Notes under the pieces: model-generated
What the model was told of the DNA's origin: nothing
The model's database searches: none
Seen by the model: the letters and a program-made list of their open reading frames with translations, nothing else
Shown here: positions 44,459-57,244 of the stretch, piece by piece
Position numbering within the stretch: the first letter of the stretch is position 1
How the letters are laid out: every line of letters starts with the position of its first letter
Origin: Calocera cornea HHB12733
Taxonomy: Eukaryota > Basidiomycota > Dacrymycetes > Dacrymycetales > Dacrymycetaceae
Length of the DNA: 64,000 nucleotides
NCBI GenBank assembly: GCA_001632435.1
Contig: KV423914.1
Location: forward strand, 135,776-199,775
Direction: 5' to 3'
Translations under genes and position numbers: made by a program

Positions 44459-45666
44459 TCAGCGCATTACAGGTGAGTCCGTGCGAGGTATTATAAGATC
44501 GTCTTCTCCATGAACCATTCTCCGAGAGGCCCGGCTGGAAGGGCGAATGCCTAGTCCAGCGGCATAGACCGCTTCGCTATCAGAGCCCCCGCCTCCAGCA
44601 GAAAGTTGCCCCGGCGGGGCGGTATGCGTGCGCGGAGGTGGAATGCGCAACGGCATGGAAGGCACTTTGCGCAAGCTCTTATATGCGTGTCCGTTGAGAG
44701 GCGGCGTGAGCAGCTGGAAATCGGAAGTGCCGTTGACAGAGGGGGACCATGGCGGTGGCAACGACATGGAGGTCAGAATAGGCGTGTGCAGCGGACTGCG
44801 ATTCGGCGTGCGCGGGGCGATGATACCTTCTGGGTTTCGCCGATCGCCTCGTCGTAGCCTCGGGAGCGCCGCGAAGATGGGATCGACAATGAGCGCCAGC
44901 AGGCTCTTGCGAGGTAGGGTGAGGGGGAACTCTTTCTTCGGTGATCCGATATCACCGGCAATAGGTGTCTGAGGAGGAAGGCCCGCCGCTTGAACACATG
45001 TCAATAGCTGCAAGACGACGAGGAGAGATGCCGAGTACTCACAGGTTGGGAGTGCGTTGTCATTGGCGCTGAGGCTGAGGAACAGGAACAATGGGACGAA
45101 CCAGACGCATATAGCGAAGAACGCGGCAATGTCCATGAACACCGGCGCCTCCGGAACCGGTTGCTGATACGGCATTCTCCCTCTCCCTCTAACGCGGGAC
45201 TCCTGAGTCCGTTGCGCGAAGTAGTGGAACCAGACGAAATGGTCGATGATGACGAGAACACAACTTCCCAGGAAACTCGGCGAGATGAGGGATATGAAGG
45301 GCCATGTATACGAGAAGTTCTGCAGGTAGACCCAATGGCAGAAGATCGAGAACGCAGTTAGGGTGAGAGGTAGTGCATCGAACATCCAGAGGGCGAGGTG
45401 TATGAGTATAATGGTCTGATCGATACATGAGCGACACCTTCAGTACAGCGTTTGAGAGTGCTCACATATATTGCTCTTGTGCCCACTATCTTCGCCGTTC
45501 TTGAATGCTCCTCGATGAGCTCCGACAGCCATAGAAGTCCACTCGCTGCAGGTCTCCATTAGACATGCGCTAGTCTCACCGATATCAGGTGCATACCGAG
45601 GCTCAAAGTGACGAACAGGCATCCTGCGATCGCCGCGGCATAGCTCATGGCATGGAGGAGGGTCAT
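44459..45666 (-). CDS. SVP26: ERV26/SVP26 (TEX261) family ER export adaptor
   Basis: Multi-pass early-secretory-pathway protein that loads certain Golgi enzymes, including mannosyltransferases in yeast, into COPII vesicles. Exons 45666-45597, 45545-45466, 45415-45043 and 44988-44459 give 350 residues. Family features: MTLLHAMSYAAAIAGCLFVT, ASGLLWLSELIEEHSRTAKI, FCHWVYLQNFSYTWPFISLI followed by SPSFLGSCVLVIIDHFVWF, and FMDIAAFFAICVWFVPLFLF followed by LSLSANDNALPT. The long Ser/Pro-rich cytosolic tail after residue 170 is larger than in yeast Svp26. A Golgi mannosyltransferase is encoded elsewhere in the window (19-21 kb). Confidence 0.92.
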
Positions 45667-46039
45667 AATGGGAATGTGCGCGAAGACACGTTTCGAGGTC
45701 GTCAGAGCGGTTCCTGACAAGTGCTGATATCGAAGACAGCCCGGGCCAGTCTGACTTGGGCTCTCAGGTCGTGAAGTGGGAAGGGTGGGTAATGGGAGAG
45801 AAGAAGAGGTCGTGTGGGGGAGATGAACTAGTGCGGGAGGGGGAGCGAGTAAGTAGGTTTGGCATTCACGCGTGATGAGGACGCGCTTTTCATGAACACA
45901 TCGTGGCAGCATCGCCACCGAACCCCCATCACCCGCAGCGACTCACGCAGGGGGTCTTCCGGGCGCCAACGAACGACTCGACCCCTCTACTCCCTCCCTT
46001 CGTTATCGCCCATCTACCTTTACGAACATTCCCTCCATC
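45667..46039. promoter_or_regulatory. Bidirectional promoter, ERV26 / DID2
   Basis: 374-bp spacer between divergent starts. No distinct element is assigned. Confidence 0.5.
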
Positions 46040-46918
46040 ATGAGCGGTAATCTTGAGAGTAAGCATTCTTCATTTTGAAGTGGCAGAAACGCTCTGATCA
46101 GGACCTCAGAGTCTCTGTTCCAGCTGAAGGTCGCCGCCCTTTCCCGATCCGTGTAACCGATGCTGATACGTCCAGTGAATAGTTCACCGCCAAGTCCCTG
46201 AACCGGCAAGCCAAGAAGGCGGCGACTGACGAGAAGGCTGAAAAGAACAAGCTGAAGAAGGTCAGTCCTTGATCCACTCCGGACCCATACCATCAGCTTA
46301 CGGAATTCGCTACAGGCGCTCCAACAAGGCAACAACGACGGTGCTCGGATCTATGCCTCGAACGCCATTCGCAAGAAAACAGAGTCTCTCAATCTGTTAC
46401 GTCTGGCTAGTCGGATAGATGCAGTTGCGAGTCGGGTGGAGACTGCTGTGACAATGCGCAATGTATGTCTTGTCCGAACCAATACGACGAACTGTCAAGC
46501 TGACTCAAGTCTGTAGGTCACCGGGAACATGACAAACGTGGTACGGGGTATGGATAGGGCGATGAACAGCATGAATCTGGAGACAGTATGTCGCTGGATA
46601 TCAAGACTACCCCGTCTTAAATTGACGGCTCGGCAGATATCGCTTGTTATGGACAAGTTCGAGTCCCAATTCGCCGATCTCGATGTACAGACGGGTTATA
46701 TGGAAGACACGATGAATGCGACCACCGCTGTATCTACTCCCCAAGATCAGGTCGACGCGCTCATGCAGGAGGTGGCCGACGAAGCCAACATCGAGCTGCA
46801 ACATGAGCTGGGAGCGAACGATGCAACAAAGGTACCCGATCTGACCGTCAAAGATAAGGTCAAAGAGGAGGATTCCCAGCTTGCAGAGCGCTTACGGGCG
46901 CTGAGACCTGCTGTATAG
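46040..46918 (+). CDS. DID2: ESCRT-III-associated protein DID2 (CHMP1/VPS46)
   Basis: Class E vacuolar sorting protein that recruits Vps4 for ESCRT-III disassembly. Exons 46040-46058, 46110-46129, 46183-46260, 46316-46462, 46517-46585 and 46637-46918 give 204 residues, the size of yeast Did2. The Snf7 core reads [40 protein letters not shown] and [20 protein letters not shown] followed by [20 protein letters not shown]. The C-terminal MIM1-type motif is [13 protein letters not shown]. Exon 2 is a 20-nt micro-exon (SLFQLK) and exon 1 is 19 nt. Confidence 0.95.
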
Positions 46919-47360
46919 CAGCTTCGTTTTGTCAACATGTCTTGCGAAGATTATGGTGGACATTTCCTCTATGTGTCCGGTGTATCATATACATATCAAC
47001 GTCGGTTTGGCATGCTAAAGTACCAATCAAGCTGTCACGTTCTGCCTCGCAACGGTATGCCTTCGGAAGTCTCTGTTCACGGCAGCCAGGTGATATGGTA
47101 AATCGACCTCTCGAGCGCTCTCACTCAGTTATTACTCGGCTTCAATGTGTGGAGTCGTGAACGCATCATTTATATTGACTCATATCCCCTTATAAATCGG
47201 CTTAACTGTGTGGAGTCGTAAACGCATCATTTATTGACTCATATCCCCAAGCGACATATGTAAGAAACGTTAACAGAGATAAATAGACGCCATGTCGGCA
47301 CTGCGGTATGTATTACTCTAACAGATGGTACAATGCACAACCAAAAGGCATTTCAACCTC
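46919..47360. other. Convergent intergenic spacer with direct repeat
   Basis: 3' flanks of DID2 and of the OPT transporter. Contains the direct repeat at 47137-47248; otherwise no feature. Confidence 0.5.
47137..47248 (+). repeat. Imperfect direct repeat, about 52 bp, two copies
   Basis: Copies at 47137-47189 and 47198-47248 share TGTGGAGTCGT-AACGCATC, the ATTTATTGACTCATATCCCC run (one 2-bp indel) and a CGGCTT start. Confidence 0.85.
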
Positions 47361-49669
47361 TTAACCGCAGTAGGCGTTGAGCGGGCAGCCAACAGCAGTA
47401 CCCTTATAAGCACCCGACACACCGCCAATCTGGAGGGCAGCGTTGACGACACCGCCGAGACCCTCACCAGCGATACCGCCGGCGGCGATGGCGTAGCCGT
47501 ACATGGCGAAGCCGGCAGGGCTCTTCTTCTTCCAGATGGTGGCGACGATGCAGCCAAACAGGGCGGCCATGGGGTAGGTGTTGATGGGCCCCAGGATGAA
47601 GGCGACACCGATGGCGTTCCAGTTGGGGAAGAAGTCGTGGTACTTCTCGGGAGCCCACTTGTACTTGACGAACGTCTGCACAACAACGAAGACACCCAAC
47701 ACAATGGCGGTGATGCCCGAAGATGTCGGAATGGGTAGGGATCCGGCCGACACAGCTACTGAGACTGCACGCCATGCACCAACATCGGGAGCGGGGAAGG
47801 AGCAAGTCGTGGAGCTGAGGGTGTTGATGCACGGGTAGGCGCTGGTGAAGACAACGTAGAGACCGCAGGAAAGGAAGATCGAGACGAGGGCACCAGCCAT
47901 CTGAGCGTACAGCTGGGCACGCGGCGAGGCGCCGATGAGATGGGTCGTCTTCAGGTCGGTAAGCATGTCGGCGCATTGGTACGAGGCGGCCAGGGCCAGC
48001 ATGCCGGTGAGGCCGTTGTTGAGCTGGTTCTCCCTGGGGGGAAGGCCGGAGCCCTTGGAGATACCACCGAAGATGAGCTGGGAGAAGTTGCCCATGGTCG
48101 TGACCGGGATGATCGACACACGACCGGCGCATTCGGCGCCGATGAGCGAGAAGATAAACGCAAAGATAATAGCGAGCAAAGTAACGCCTGGGTTGATGCT
48201 GAATTGGACCTTCAAGATGATCATTGAGAGCACAGTCGAGGTGAGGACTCCGCCGCCCCAGAGCCAGAGAGGAACCTGCTCGTCAATGGGCGAAGGATCC
48301 CAGATCTCCAAATCAGGGTTCACCACGCGCTCCTTGTGAGGGCGGATCTTGTCGATGAGGGGGGCGAGCATCATGCCGAATGAGGAGAGGAGGGACCTCC
48401 AGTTGGCACCGATTTCAGCGAGGGAAGCGCAGAGGAGGACCATGCATCCGGGCCAGATGAACCAGTACTTGGGAGACGGCGCATTGATGGGGTCGTCGAG
48501 GATCATGTTAGAGTAGTTGATGTACTCGGGATAATCCGGGGAGATGATGGTACCGACCGCCTTGCCGGTGACAATCAAAGCGGGGCCCATGATAGCCCAG
48601 GCGAGGAAAGCGCCGCCGGCGAAGGAAGCAGCCGAGTTCATGGGGATGATGAGACCAACGCCAATGAAAGCGGGGGTAAGCTCAAAGATCCAGCCCTATG
48701 GCACGATTTATGAGCAAAAAAATCTCCGAGAACTTGTGAGAAGAGACTTACCCAGCTCTCAACGCAGGCAATCCACTTCCAGCCGGCCTTGTAGAACCAC
48801 CACGACCAATGCCAGTCCCAGAGAATGCCGGGTGCAAACTCAGAGACAACCCTCCAGGTAATGGCAACGAGGAAGGTGTAGAGCAGGATCCAAGTCTTCT
48901 TCCTGGCCATTGCCGCCGCATTCTTGCCGACATGCAGGGAGCGAATGGTAAAGGCGGCAGCGATGCCGCTCGGGAATTTGAGCTTGAGCTTGCAGACGTA
49001 GAGGCGGCGCAGAGGCATCGTGAAGAAAATGCCAAAGTACGCGCAGCACAGAGTGAACGTGATTAGACGTCCCATGTCGTCGGCGGGCTTGGCGCCCAGC
49101 AGGCCGAGCTGATAGGCAGCGGGGAATCCGGAGGCGAAGAGAAGACCGAGGGAGCCGGCGGAGGTGGCAGCAGACTGGCACACAACGTTTTCCTTCGGAC
49201 CGAAGTATCCACCGCCGAACGCTTTGGGAAGCGCCACGGAGAGCGGCTTCAGGATGGCGAAACCGAGGATAGAACCGAAGAGGGAGGCACCGAAGTTCCA
49301 GCCCGTCTTGAGACCGAGATACATGTTGGAGGCGGAAATAACGGCACCGAGCGCGCAGCCAACAAAAACGGCACGGAAAGTCAGCTGACGTTCTTCCTTG
49401 GGAGCGTTGGGGTCCACGGGGAAGGGGTCTTCGGTGCCGAGCAAGTGCTCCGCAACTTCATGGTAACCGGAGGTGCCTGTAGTCACCTGCTGGAGGTCGG
49501 TCTCGGCGTACGCCTTCTTCTCATCGTCATCAAGATCTTCGGGAGGGGTGATCGATCCACTCTCCTGGAGGCCGGGGGTGGCCTCCAGTACGGGCTCGAT
49601 CGTCGAGCCGAAGAGGAAGCCAGGGTTGTGGTCGACATGGGGAGCCGGGTGCTCGAGATGGGGGGCCAT
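47361..49669 (-). CDS. OPT family oligopeptide transporter
   Basis: Proton-coupled peptide/metal-chelate transporter superfamily member. Exons 49669-48752 and 48695-47361 give 750 residues with about 14-16 hydrophobic segments. Conserved OPT features include SNMYLGLKTGWNFGASLFGS followed by ILGFAIL, GPKENVVCQSAATSAGSLGL, GMLALAASYQCADMLTDLKT followed by THLIGASPRAQLYAQMAG, and FILGPINTYPMAALFGCIVA. The acidic N-terminal 110 residues are cytosolic. The NPG-like and KIPPR motifs of the peptide-transport clade are not evident, so this belongs to the second fungal OPT group; substrate unknown. The gene has one intron, unlike its intron-rich neighbours. Confidence 0.93.
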
Positions 49670-50827
49670 CTTAGCGGTGTCTGCCGAGCAGGGGTGACGA
49701 TCAGGAGACAAGCCTGGTGGTTGGGACCGGAGTATTCAGTCCGGTCTTTTATACCCTGCAGGAGAGGAGGATAGGCAAGATAAGGTCGAGTTCCTGGCCG
49801 AGGCGAGTGGAAAGCGCCACGCGATGATAGCTCCAATACAAAGTTCTTGTCGACCGGAGTGGAATCCGGTCGTATGAGACGTTGTTCACGAAAGTGGACG
49901 AGTAAGTTGGAAAGGGCGGGAGGAGCGGCCAGGGCGGGGACATGGAGGGACGGGAGTACTAGCCCCGAAGCGCACCAATGACGAGACGGAAGCGCCGTCG
50001 AAACCCGATTGGGAAACCTGCGAACTCTGCCTGAGTGGATAGTCCAATGGCAAGATAAGATACTGGATTCCGACTGTAATCCGTATGGACCACTTAAAGA
50101 CATGTCGCCCAAAGCCCAGACAGGGTCCCATTCATTGCCGCCCGGCGGCTGTGTCAAAGAGGGGGTATGTATGGCGGAGTTTTTCTCGGAAGCGAATTCT
50201 CTTCGCCCGCAAAAATGAAGTCGGCTATCGAGCGCTTCGTCCCTCTTAGGCGCACGCGAGCTCACCGGGTCTCACTGGCCCGCCCGCCATATCCTCCTTC
50301 TACATGCTCTCATTGGTCAACCACAGCAACCCGCTTCTATCCCTTCCCCAGATTCACGAGACGACGTTATATTCTTTCGTTGCAAGGTTTGAACCAAGAA
50401 GCTACTCCCTCCTCGGCCGCCTTCCAGCCGGCGTACGGGGAAGTAAATTCCGCATGACTTGCACACAGTTTCCCTATTTATCGCACAAAACGCCAAGACT
50501 GTAGTCATGGCCAGTCGTAATTCAGGTACTGCAGGAAGGTCTCATCGTCAGCGCAAGGGCAAGCTTAAGGTGTCACTTGTCTGAGATCTCCCTCCACCGG
50601 GCTCGGGGCTCCCCCGGGCGGGGGGGGGGGCGCTTCCCAGGTCACGTGGTGGCAGTGTAGCCATGACTGACTCCGAGAGCGCGTTCCTTTCCCATGGACC
50701 CGGGCTCGACGCGTCCACCGCGTTGAACAACTACACGGCTACAACGCCTTGTTGGACTCCACACCGTCTCTTCTTTCCGGTATATCCCATGACCTGCGCC
50801 TCCACGCTCTAGCCACACGCATGATAT
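49670..50827. other. Divergent intergenic region, OPT / haspin
   Basis: OPT promoter (-) and haspin promoter (+). A G run lies at about 50620. No gene is recognised. Confidence 0.5.
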
Positions 50828-53611
50828 ATGGCAACCAAGACATTCACAACGTATGGCAAACGCTCAAGGCGCACCGTCGTAACGCCTCTTTTCGCTCCAC
50901 CGGAACCGAGCTCCAAGAGCCGGGCCAACGATACTGGGCTATCGCCGTCTCCAACTTCGACCGGTCCGTGCAAGGCGCAGAGCGGCACTGATAGTGCGGG
51001 GTTGGTCGATAACCAGCCAAAACCCAAACGAGCAGCTCGAAAACCGGGATTAAACAGGAGAAAGCCCCACCAGCATCTCGTAACACCCGGCAAGGGCCGC
51101 GTCTCGTTGCTCATTGCATCCGCATCTCGCTCCGTTGCAGGCCACAAACGCCTCCGCGCCGCACCTTCGCCAACAAAGGGTCGCAGGCGCTTCCAGGCGC
51201 CTGAAAACCCCGCACAGTTGCACAGAATATCCGCTCCGCCATCACCATTAAGGGAAACGGATGTCAACAGGATCCACCTCCCTCGACTCGACAATATCCA
51301 TGGGCCGCATTTTCCGGAGTTCGATCACATTGCAATCACCGATCACACCCTGTCTCCCGGTAAACTCGCCATCAACGCTGGTACCAAAGATCACCCTATC
51401 GATTTGTCGGGAAACGACGGAAACGACTCAGAGTTGTTTTCTTCGCTGCCCCTGACAAGGAAAACCACCGGAAGTCAACGGCGAACATCGAAAGACAAAG
51501 TTGAGATCGTAACCAAACCGGCTATCGGGGAGTTGCGCAGCCAAATCCCTTCGCGTAGTCATGATCCCTCCTTTGACCCTGCAAGAACATCTAGGCACGT
51601 TTATCTTGCCGATCAGAAGACCGACCCTGCAACCGGCGAGATTCATGATCCATGTAAGTCATTGACTTTTCCCCACACTTATATAATTGTATTCATTGCC
51701 CTTGTTGATAGTTCCTACGTCTGATACAATTTCCCCCTTGTCGATCAGTCGTGGGAGAAAGCTTCAACATGGTGTGGATGGAGCAACCGACGCCGCCGGC
51801 CCCTTCAGGCCGCTTCAAAGCCCCACCGTGGTGATCAACTCAATGGTTACGAGAAATCACCGACATGGATCACCTGAGATTCCGTCCTCTCCTGAGGCAT
51901 CGGTTAGTGGAGCGTCCAATCATGGGTCCCAAAGTTTCACGCCTCGTCACATGCCATACATGTCCGCAGTTTCGCACGCTCGGCTACCCAATCTCCGCAA
52001 GCCTTTGGTATTCGGATCATCACCGTTTCCCGGAAAACGACGTGATTCACCGTTCCTGAGGCGCGGAAATGGGCCGGTGGCTCCATCATTCGATGAACTC
52101 CTGACAACGTTTAGCGACTTATCGTTCAGTATCTCGATTATCGCCACACCAGCTTCGGAAAGAGCCCCGGCCCGTCCCAGTCGCATTAGTCAGCTTCTCA
52201 GGGCCTGCCACCAAGATGAGGTCTTGGACTTCTCAGATTTCGTTCGAGACTTTCCAGGAAAGTACTATGCAGCCAGCCCCCCCTACCACAAGGTGGGAGA
52301 GGCGTCTTATTCTGAAGTCTTTGGTGTCGGCGACATTGTGGTCAAAATAGTGCCATTGCTCGACGAAGAGGGCAATAACCACATTTCGGATGAGCGGCCT
52401 CCTGAAACGCCAGTGGAAGATGCGCTCCGTGAGATATTGTTCATCTCGAGAATGGGCAGCCTACAAGGCGGCTCTGGCTTCTCTGCCCTTCTAGGGTAAG
52501 TCACTGGAGCTAGCGCCGTAGTCTTATCACTGATTGTGAACTAGTGCACACGTCGTTCAAGGTGCCTACCCACTCCCGCTGCTCTCAGAATGGGATCATT
52601 GGGATTTGTGCAACGGTTCCGAAAGCATTCGACCTGGTGGGGTCATAACCGTTATGACGATTTACTAAGCTCACCAATACCTCCAGACTGTTTTCCAGAG
52701 TCGCAGCTCTACGCTGTGATTGAGATGTCATACTCTGGCCAAGAGCTAGAAAAGTACAAGTTCCCGAAAAAGTCAGCGTGGCAGCAAGCTGCATCCGTGT
52801 TTTGGCAAGTCGCACGCTCGCTTGAGAGGGCAGAACACCACCTTCGCTTTGAGGTGAGCACACTGCTAGTATTTCTGCCACACAGTACTGATGTAGAGCC
52901 CAGCACCGCGACTTGCACTGGGGCCAAGTCCTCATTTTGCCGGTGACAAATGCGGTGACCGAACCTACGGCTCCCATGGACGATTCCGGCCATGGTGTAG
53001 CAGTCACTGTCATCGATTTCGGTTTCTCCAGGATGCATGCACCCGATTCCAAGGATCCCCCCATTTATACACCGTTTGAACCGGAAGTCTTCGAAGGCCA
53101 AGGTAAGTTCCTCTACCCTTCCGGCAGCGGTGCGTAGCTCATGTCGGTGAATGGGGAGGCGACTACCAGTATGATAGTGTGTCACTATCGGCGTTTTACG
53201 TGAACATGCAGCTAATATTGCTACAGTTTACCGCATGATGCGGGATCACAACGGTGATGAGTGGGCGGACTATCACCCAATGACGAACCTTATGGCACGT
53301 GGGAAAAGCGCTGTGACTATCACTTTTCTGACGGTGTTCTCCAGTGGCTGCACTATCTCGCTGTCAAGCTGTTGAAGCACAAGGGTTTGAGAAAGCCTCT
53401 CTGTGGCAAAGGCACAGCGACTGCCGCGTTCGACTGCGAGACGCGGTGCCATTCCAGCTTACGCGCAGCGGAGGAGCTCCTTCGGGTGGTTGTGCAATCA
53501 CAGTCACGGCCGATGCCAGCAGGGAAAGAACGACGTGCAGTTCGTGGCCCCAAGTGGCAATGTGCTGGCGACTTATGTGCATGGGGCCGTGAGCAGCAGT
53601 GGATCAAATAA
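50828..53611 (+). CDS. Haspin-like serine/threonine kinase
   Basis: Atypical kinase that phosphorylates histone H3 Thr3 at centromeres in mitosis. Exons 50828-51653, 51712-52495, 52545-52636, 52687-52853, 52904-53102, 53159-53176, 53227-53294 and 53345-53611 give 806 residues. The first 450 or so residues are basic and disordered. The kinase domain shows YHKVGEASYSEVFGVGDIVV with KIVPL (VAIK-type Lys), ALREILFISRM (C helix Glu), LYAVIEMSYSGQELEKYKF, catalytic loop EHRDLHWGQVLIL, VTVIDFGFSRM and the haspin-specific VYRMMRDHNGDEWADYHPMT followed by NLMWLHYLAVKLLK. The metal motif reads IDFG, not the DYT usual for haspins. Intron 53295-53344 is GC-AG; exon 6 is 18 nt. Confidence 0.88.
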
Positions 53612-53703
53612 CCTGTAGCGATCATCTTGCTGTATTCATTTCATTTGCTGTCACAAAGATACCGCATGTATCCTCCATCCAAACTGACATCTGCCGCATC
53701 GCC

Positions 53704-55131
<1,428 letters not shown>

Positions 55132-55261
55132 AATAAGACAACAGCAACAGAAGGGGGAAGAACCGCAAGCAGGCAGCACGCAACAGTGACCGCCACACGA
55201 GACTTTTGAACTTGGCCGCCCTCTCCCTCACATGTTCGGCCGATCGCGTGCCACCCCACCA

Positions 55262-55314
55262 GGGGCATCTGAGCCACGGCTCCCCCACCTAGGCCGCACC
55301 ACTGCTTCCGCTTG
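55262..55314 (-). repeat. Probable unoccupied copy of the repeat that hosts the Harbinger element
   Basis: On the minus strand this reads GCGGAAGCAGTGGTGCGGCC, then TA, then GGTGGGGGAGCCGTGG. The same two blocks flank the transposon at 55961-58725 on the plus strand (left flank GCGGAAGCAATGGTGCGGCC, right flank GGTGGGGGAGCCGTGG). Confidence 0.75.
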
Positions 55315-55609
55315 NNNNNNNNNNNNNNNNNNNNNNNNNNNNNNNNNNNNNNNNNNNNNNNNNNNNNNNNNNNNNNNNNNNNNNNNNNNNNNNNNNNNNN
55401 NNNNNNNNNNNNNNNNNNNNNNNNNNNNNNNNNNNNNNNNNNNNNNNNNNNNNNNNNNNNNNNNNNNNNNNNNNNNNNNNNNNNNNNNNNNNNNNNNNNN
55501 NNNNNNNNNNNNNNNNNNNNNNNNNNNNNNNNNNNNNNNNNNNNNNNNNNNNNNNNNNNNNNNNNNNNNNNNNNNNNNNNNNNNNNNNNNNNNNNNNNNN
55601 NNNNNNNNN
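55315..55609. other. Assembly gap (295 N)
   Basis: Undetermined bases between the LEU2 promoter and a repeat-rich region. Confidence 1.
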
Positions 55610-55673
55610 GTCAAGGTACACATGGTTAGGAGTACTGGTTAGGCACAGTTCCACTAACTGTTAGGTTGCTTTG

Positions 55674-55730
55674 CCCAAACTGTTAGGGTTAGGGTTGGGG
55701 ATGGGTTAAGGTTAGGGTAGGGGTTAGGTA
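55674..55730 (+). repeat. Degenerate telomere-like TTAGGG repeats
   Basis: A run of imperfect units (GTTAGGGTTAGGGTTGGGG, GGTTAAGGTTAGGG, TAGGGGTTAGG) just after the gap. The canonical fungal telomere unit is TTAGGG, but this array is short and mixed. Confidence 0.75.
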
Positions 55731-55960
55731 GAATATTATATCTTAAAAGAAGATGGGTTTCACACAATGGAACACATGAAAAGGCCCAGGTGATAAAGAG
55801 TGTCATTGAAACAGAGAACATGGATGGATACAAGTAGCGATATGTATAAGTATTTCTACCCAAATTGCTTGTCCAAGTTGTGTTTTTCACTAGATTTGCC
55901 CGGAAATGGTGAAGTCGAAAGGTGAATGTCACGTGAGCGGAAGCAATGGTGCGGCCCTTA

Positions 55961-55976
55961 GAGCCCGTTCGGTAAC
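55961..55976 (+). repeat. Harbinger left terminal inverted repeat
   Basis: 16 bp, GAGCCCGTTCGGTAAC, directly after TTA. Confidence 0.93.
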
Positions 55977-56166
55977 AAGATTGACCCTGTATCTGAGGGG
56001 TAAATCTGTGGAGATACTTCCGCCTCAACCTGCGCAGATTTTGGCGCGTTCGGCTGGCAGCTCAGGCACAGATAGCACCTCGCGCCTCTCATTCAATCGC
56101 AGATTCAGGTCGTGACATGAATCTGGTGTAATCTCTGCTGCCTGTCCTTCACCCTTGCACACCTTC

Positions 56167-57244
56167 ATGGCCAAGAAAGACAAGCCCGAGTCCAGCAACC
56201 CTGCGCCAATTCGAAAGTGGACTGCAGCAGAGGAAGAGGCGCTGGTTGACCAGCTCTTGAGTGAGAAAGCGGAGGGCAATCAGGCAGAGAGCGGCTGGAA
56301 AGGAGTGGCATGGCAGGCCTGTGTAGATCGGCTGGCGCGCGAGTTCCCACAAGACGATGGGCTGAGAAAGGAGAAAGAGCATGTCAAATCAGCATGGCAG
56401 AGGGTACGTCAACTGGCGCCAGTTTGCAGCACACCATCTCATGGTCACCCAGCTCAAGAAAGCCTGGAAGACCTTGTCGGAGCTGCGCGCCAATGGCGGG
56501 TCAGGATTTGGGTGGGATGAAGAGCGGCAGATGGTTACAGCGAGTGATGAGGTGTGGAGGGAGTACATTGAGGTGCGCCAGTTGTCCAGCCCGGCATAGC
56601 ATTGTCTCAAACTAGCGCAGGCTCATCCCCATGCATCCCCCTTCAAGACGCGCCCTTTCCCCCTCTATGACAAGCTCACGGAGCTCAACCAGGCAGTCAC
56701 TGCAAACGGAGCCCATGCTCTCCACCTGGCGCAGGGTGATTCCGATGCAGAGGATGAGCTGGACGAGCTGGCTGATGACAGTGAGCCACCACGCTTGCAG
56801 AAACGCCGTGCGGCTTCCTCCCCTGCACCGGCACCCAAGCGTGTGCGTGCCTCTGGGGCACAGGGCTTTCTGGCAATGGCTGAGGCCGTCAAGGAACTGT
56901 CAGAGGCAATGGTGAGCACAACCAGCGCGGGTTTTGGTGCATCAGCCATGACCTCTCCGGAGCGTCATCGGCGCGCGGTCCAGCTGGTTGAGCAGGAGAC
57001 CGCTTTCTCAGATGATGAGCTGGTTGCTGCTATTGATCTCTTCACACGTGAGCGCACGGTTGGTGATAGCTATGCTGCTATCACCAGGCCCAAGCTGCGC
57101 ACCCTTTGGCTTCGCAAGAAGCTTGGTGAGCAACTGGCACCAGTTGATAGCACGTCCCCTTTCCTTTCCTTCCACTCATCTCCCCTTCCAGACTTCAGCC
57201 CCTACACTAGCACATCTTCATTCATGTCCTCCGAGCCCGTCTAA
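56167..57244 (+). CDS. Harbinger Myb/SANT-like DNA-binding protein
   Basis: Accessory protein expected to bind the element ends and help transposase enter the nucleus. Exons 56167-56403, 56453-56572 and 56621-57244 give 326 residues. The N-terminal trihelix reads RKWTAAEEEALVDQLLSEKA, then VKSAWQRLKKAWKTLSELRA, SGFGWDEERQMVTASDEVWR and HPHASPFKTRPFPLYDKLTE, the Myb/SANT-like (PF12776-type) pattern. An acidic linker, a basic KRVRAS stretch and a helical C-terminus follow. The exact 3' end is uncertain: a GTGAGC donor near the stop could start another intron. The last 23 bp overlap the transposase gene end. Confidence 0.82.

Noticed and set aside
56573..56620. Stop codon in the Harbinger Myb/SANT gene as evidence of decay
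   Set aside because: The stop lies in a 48-nt GT-AG intron; splicing joins REYIE to AHPHASPFKTRPFPLYDKL in frame, matching the family.
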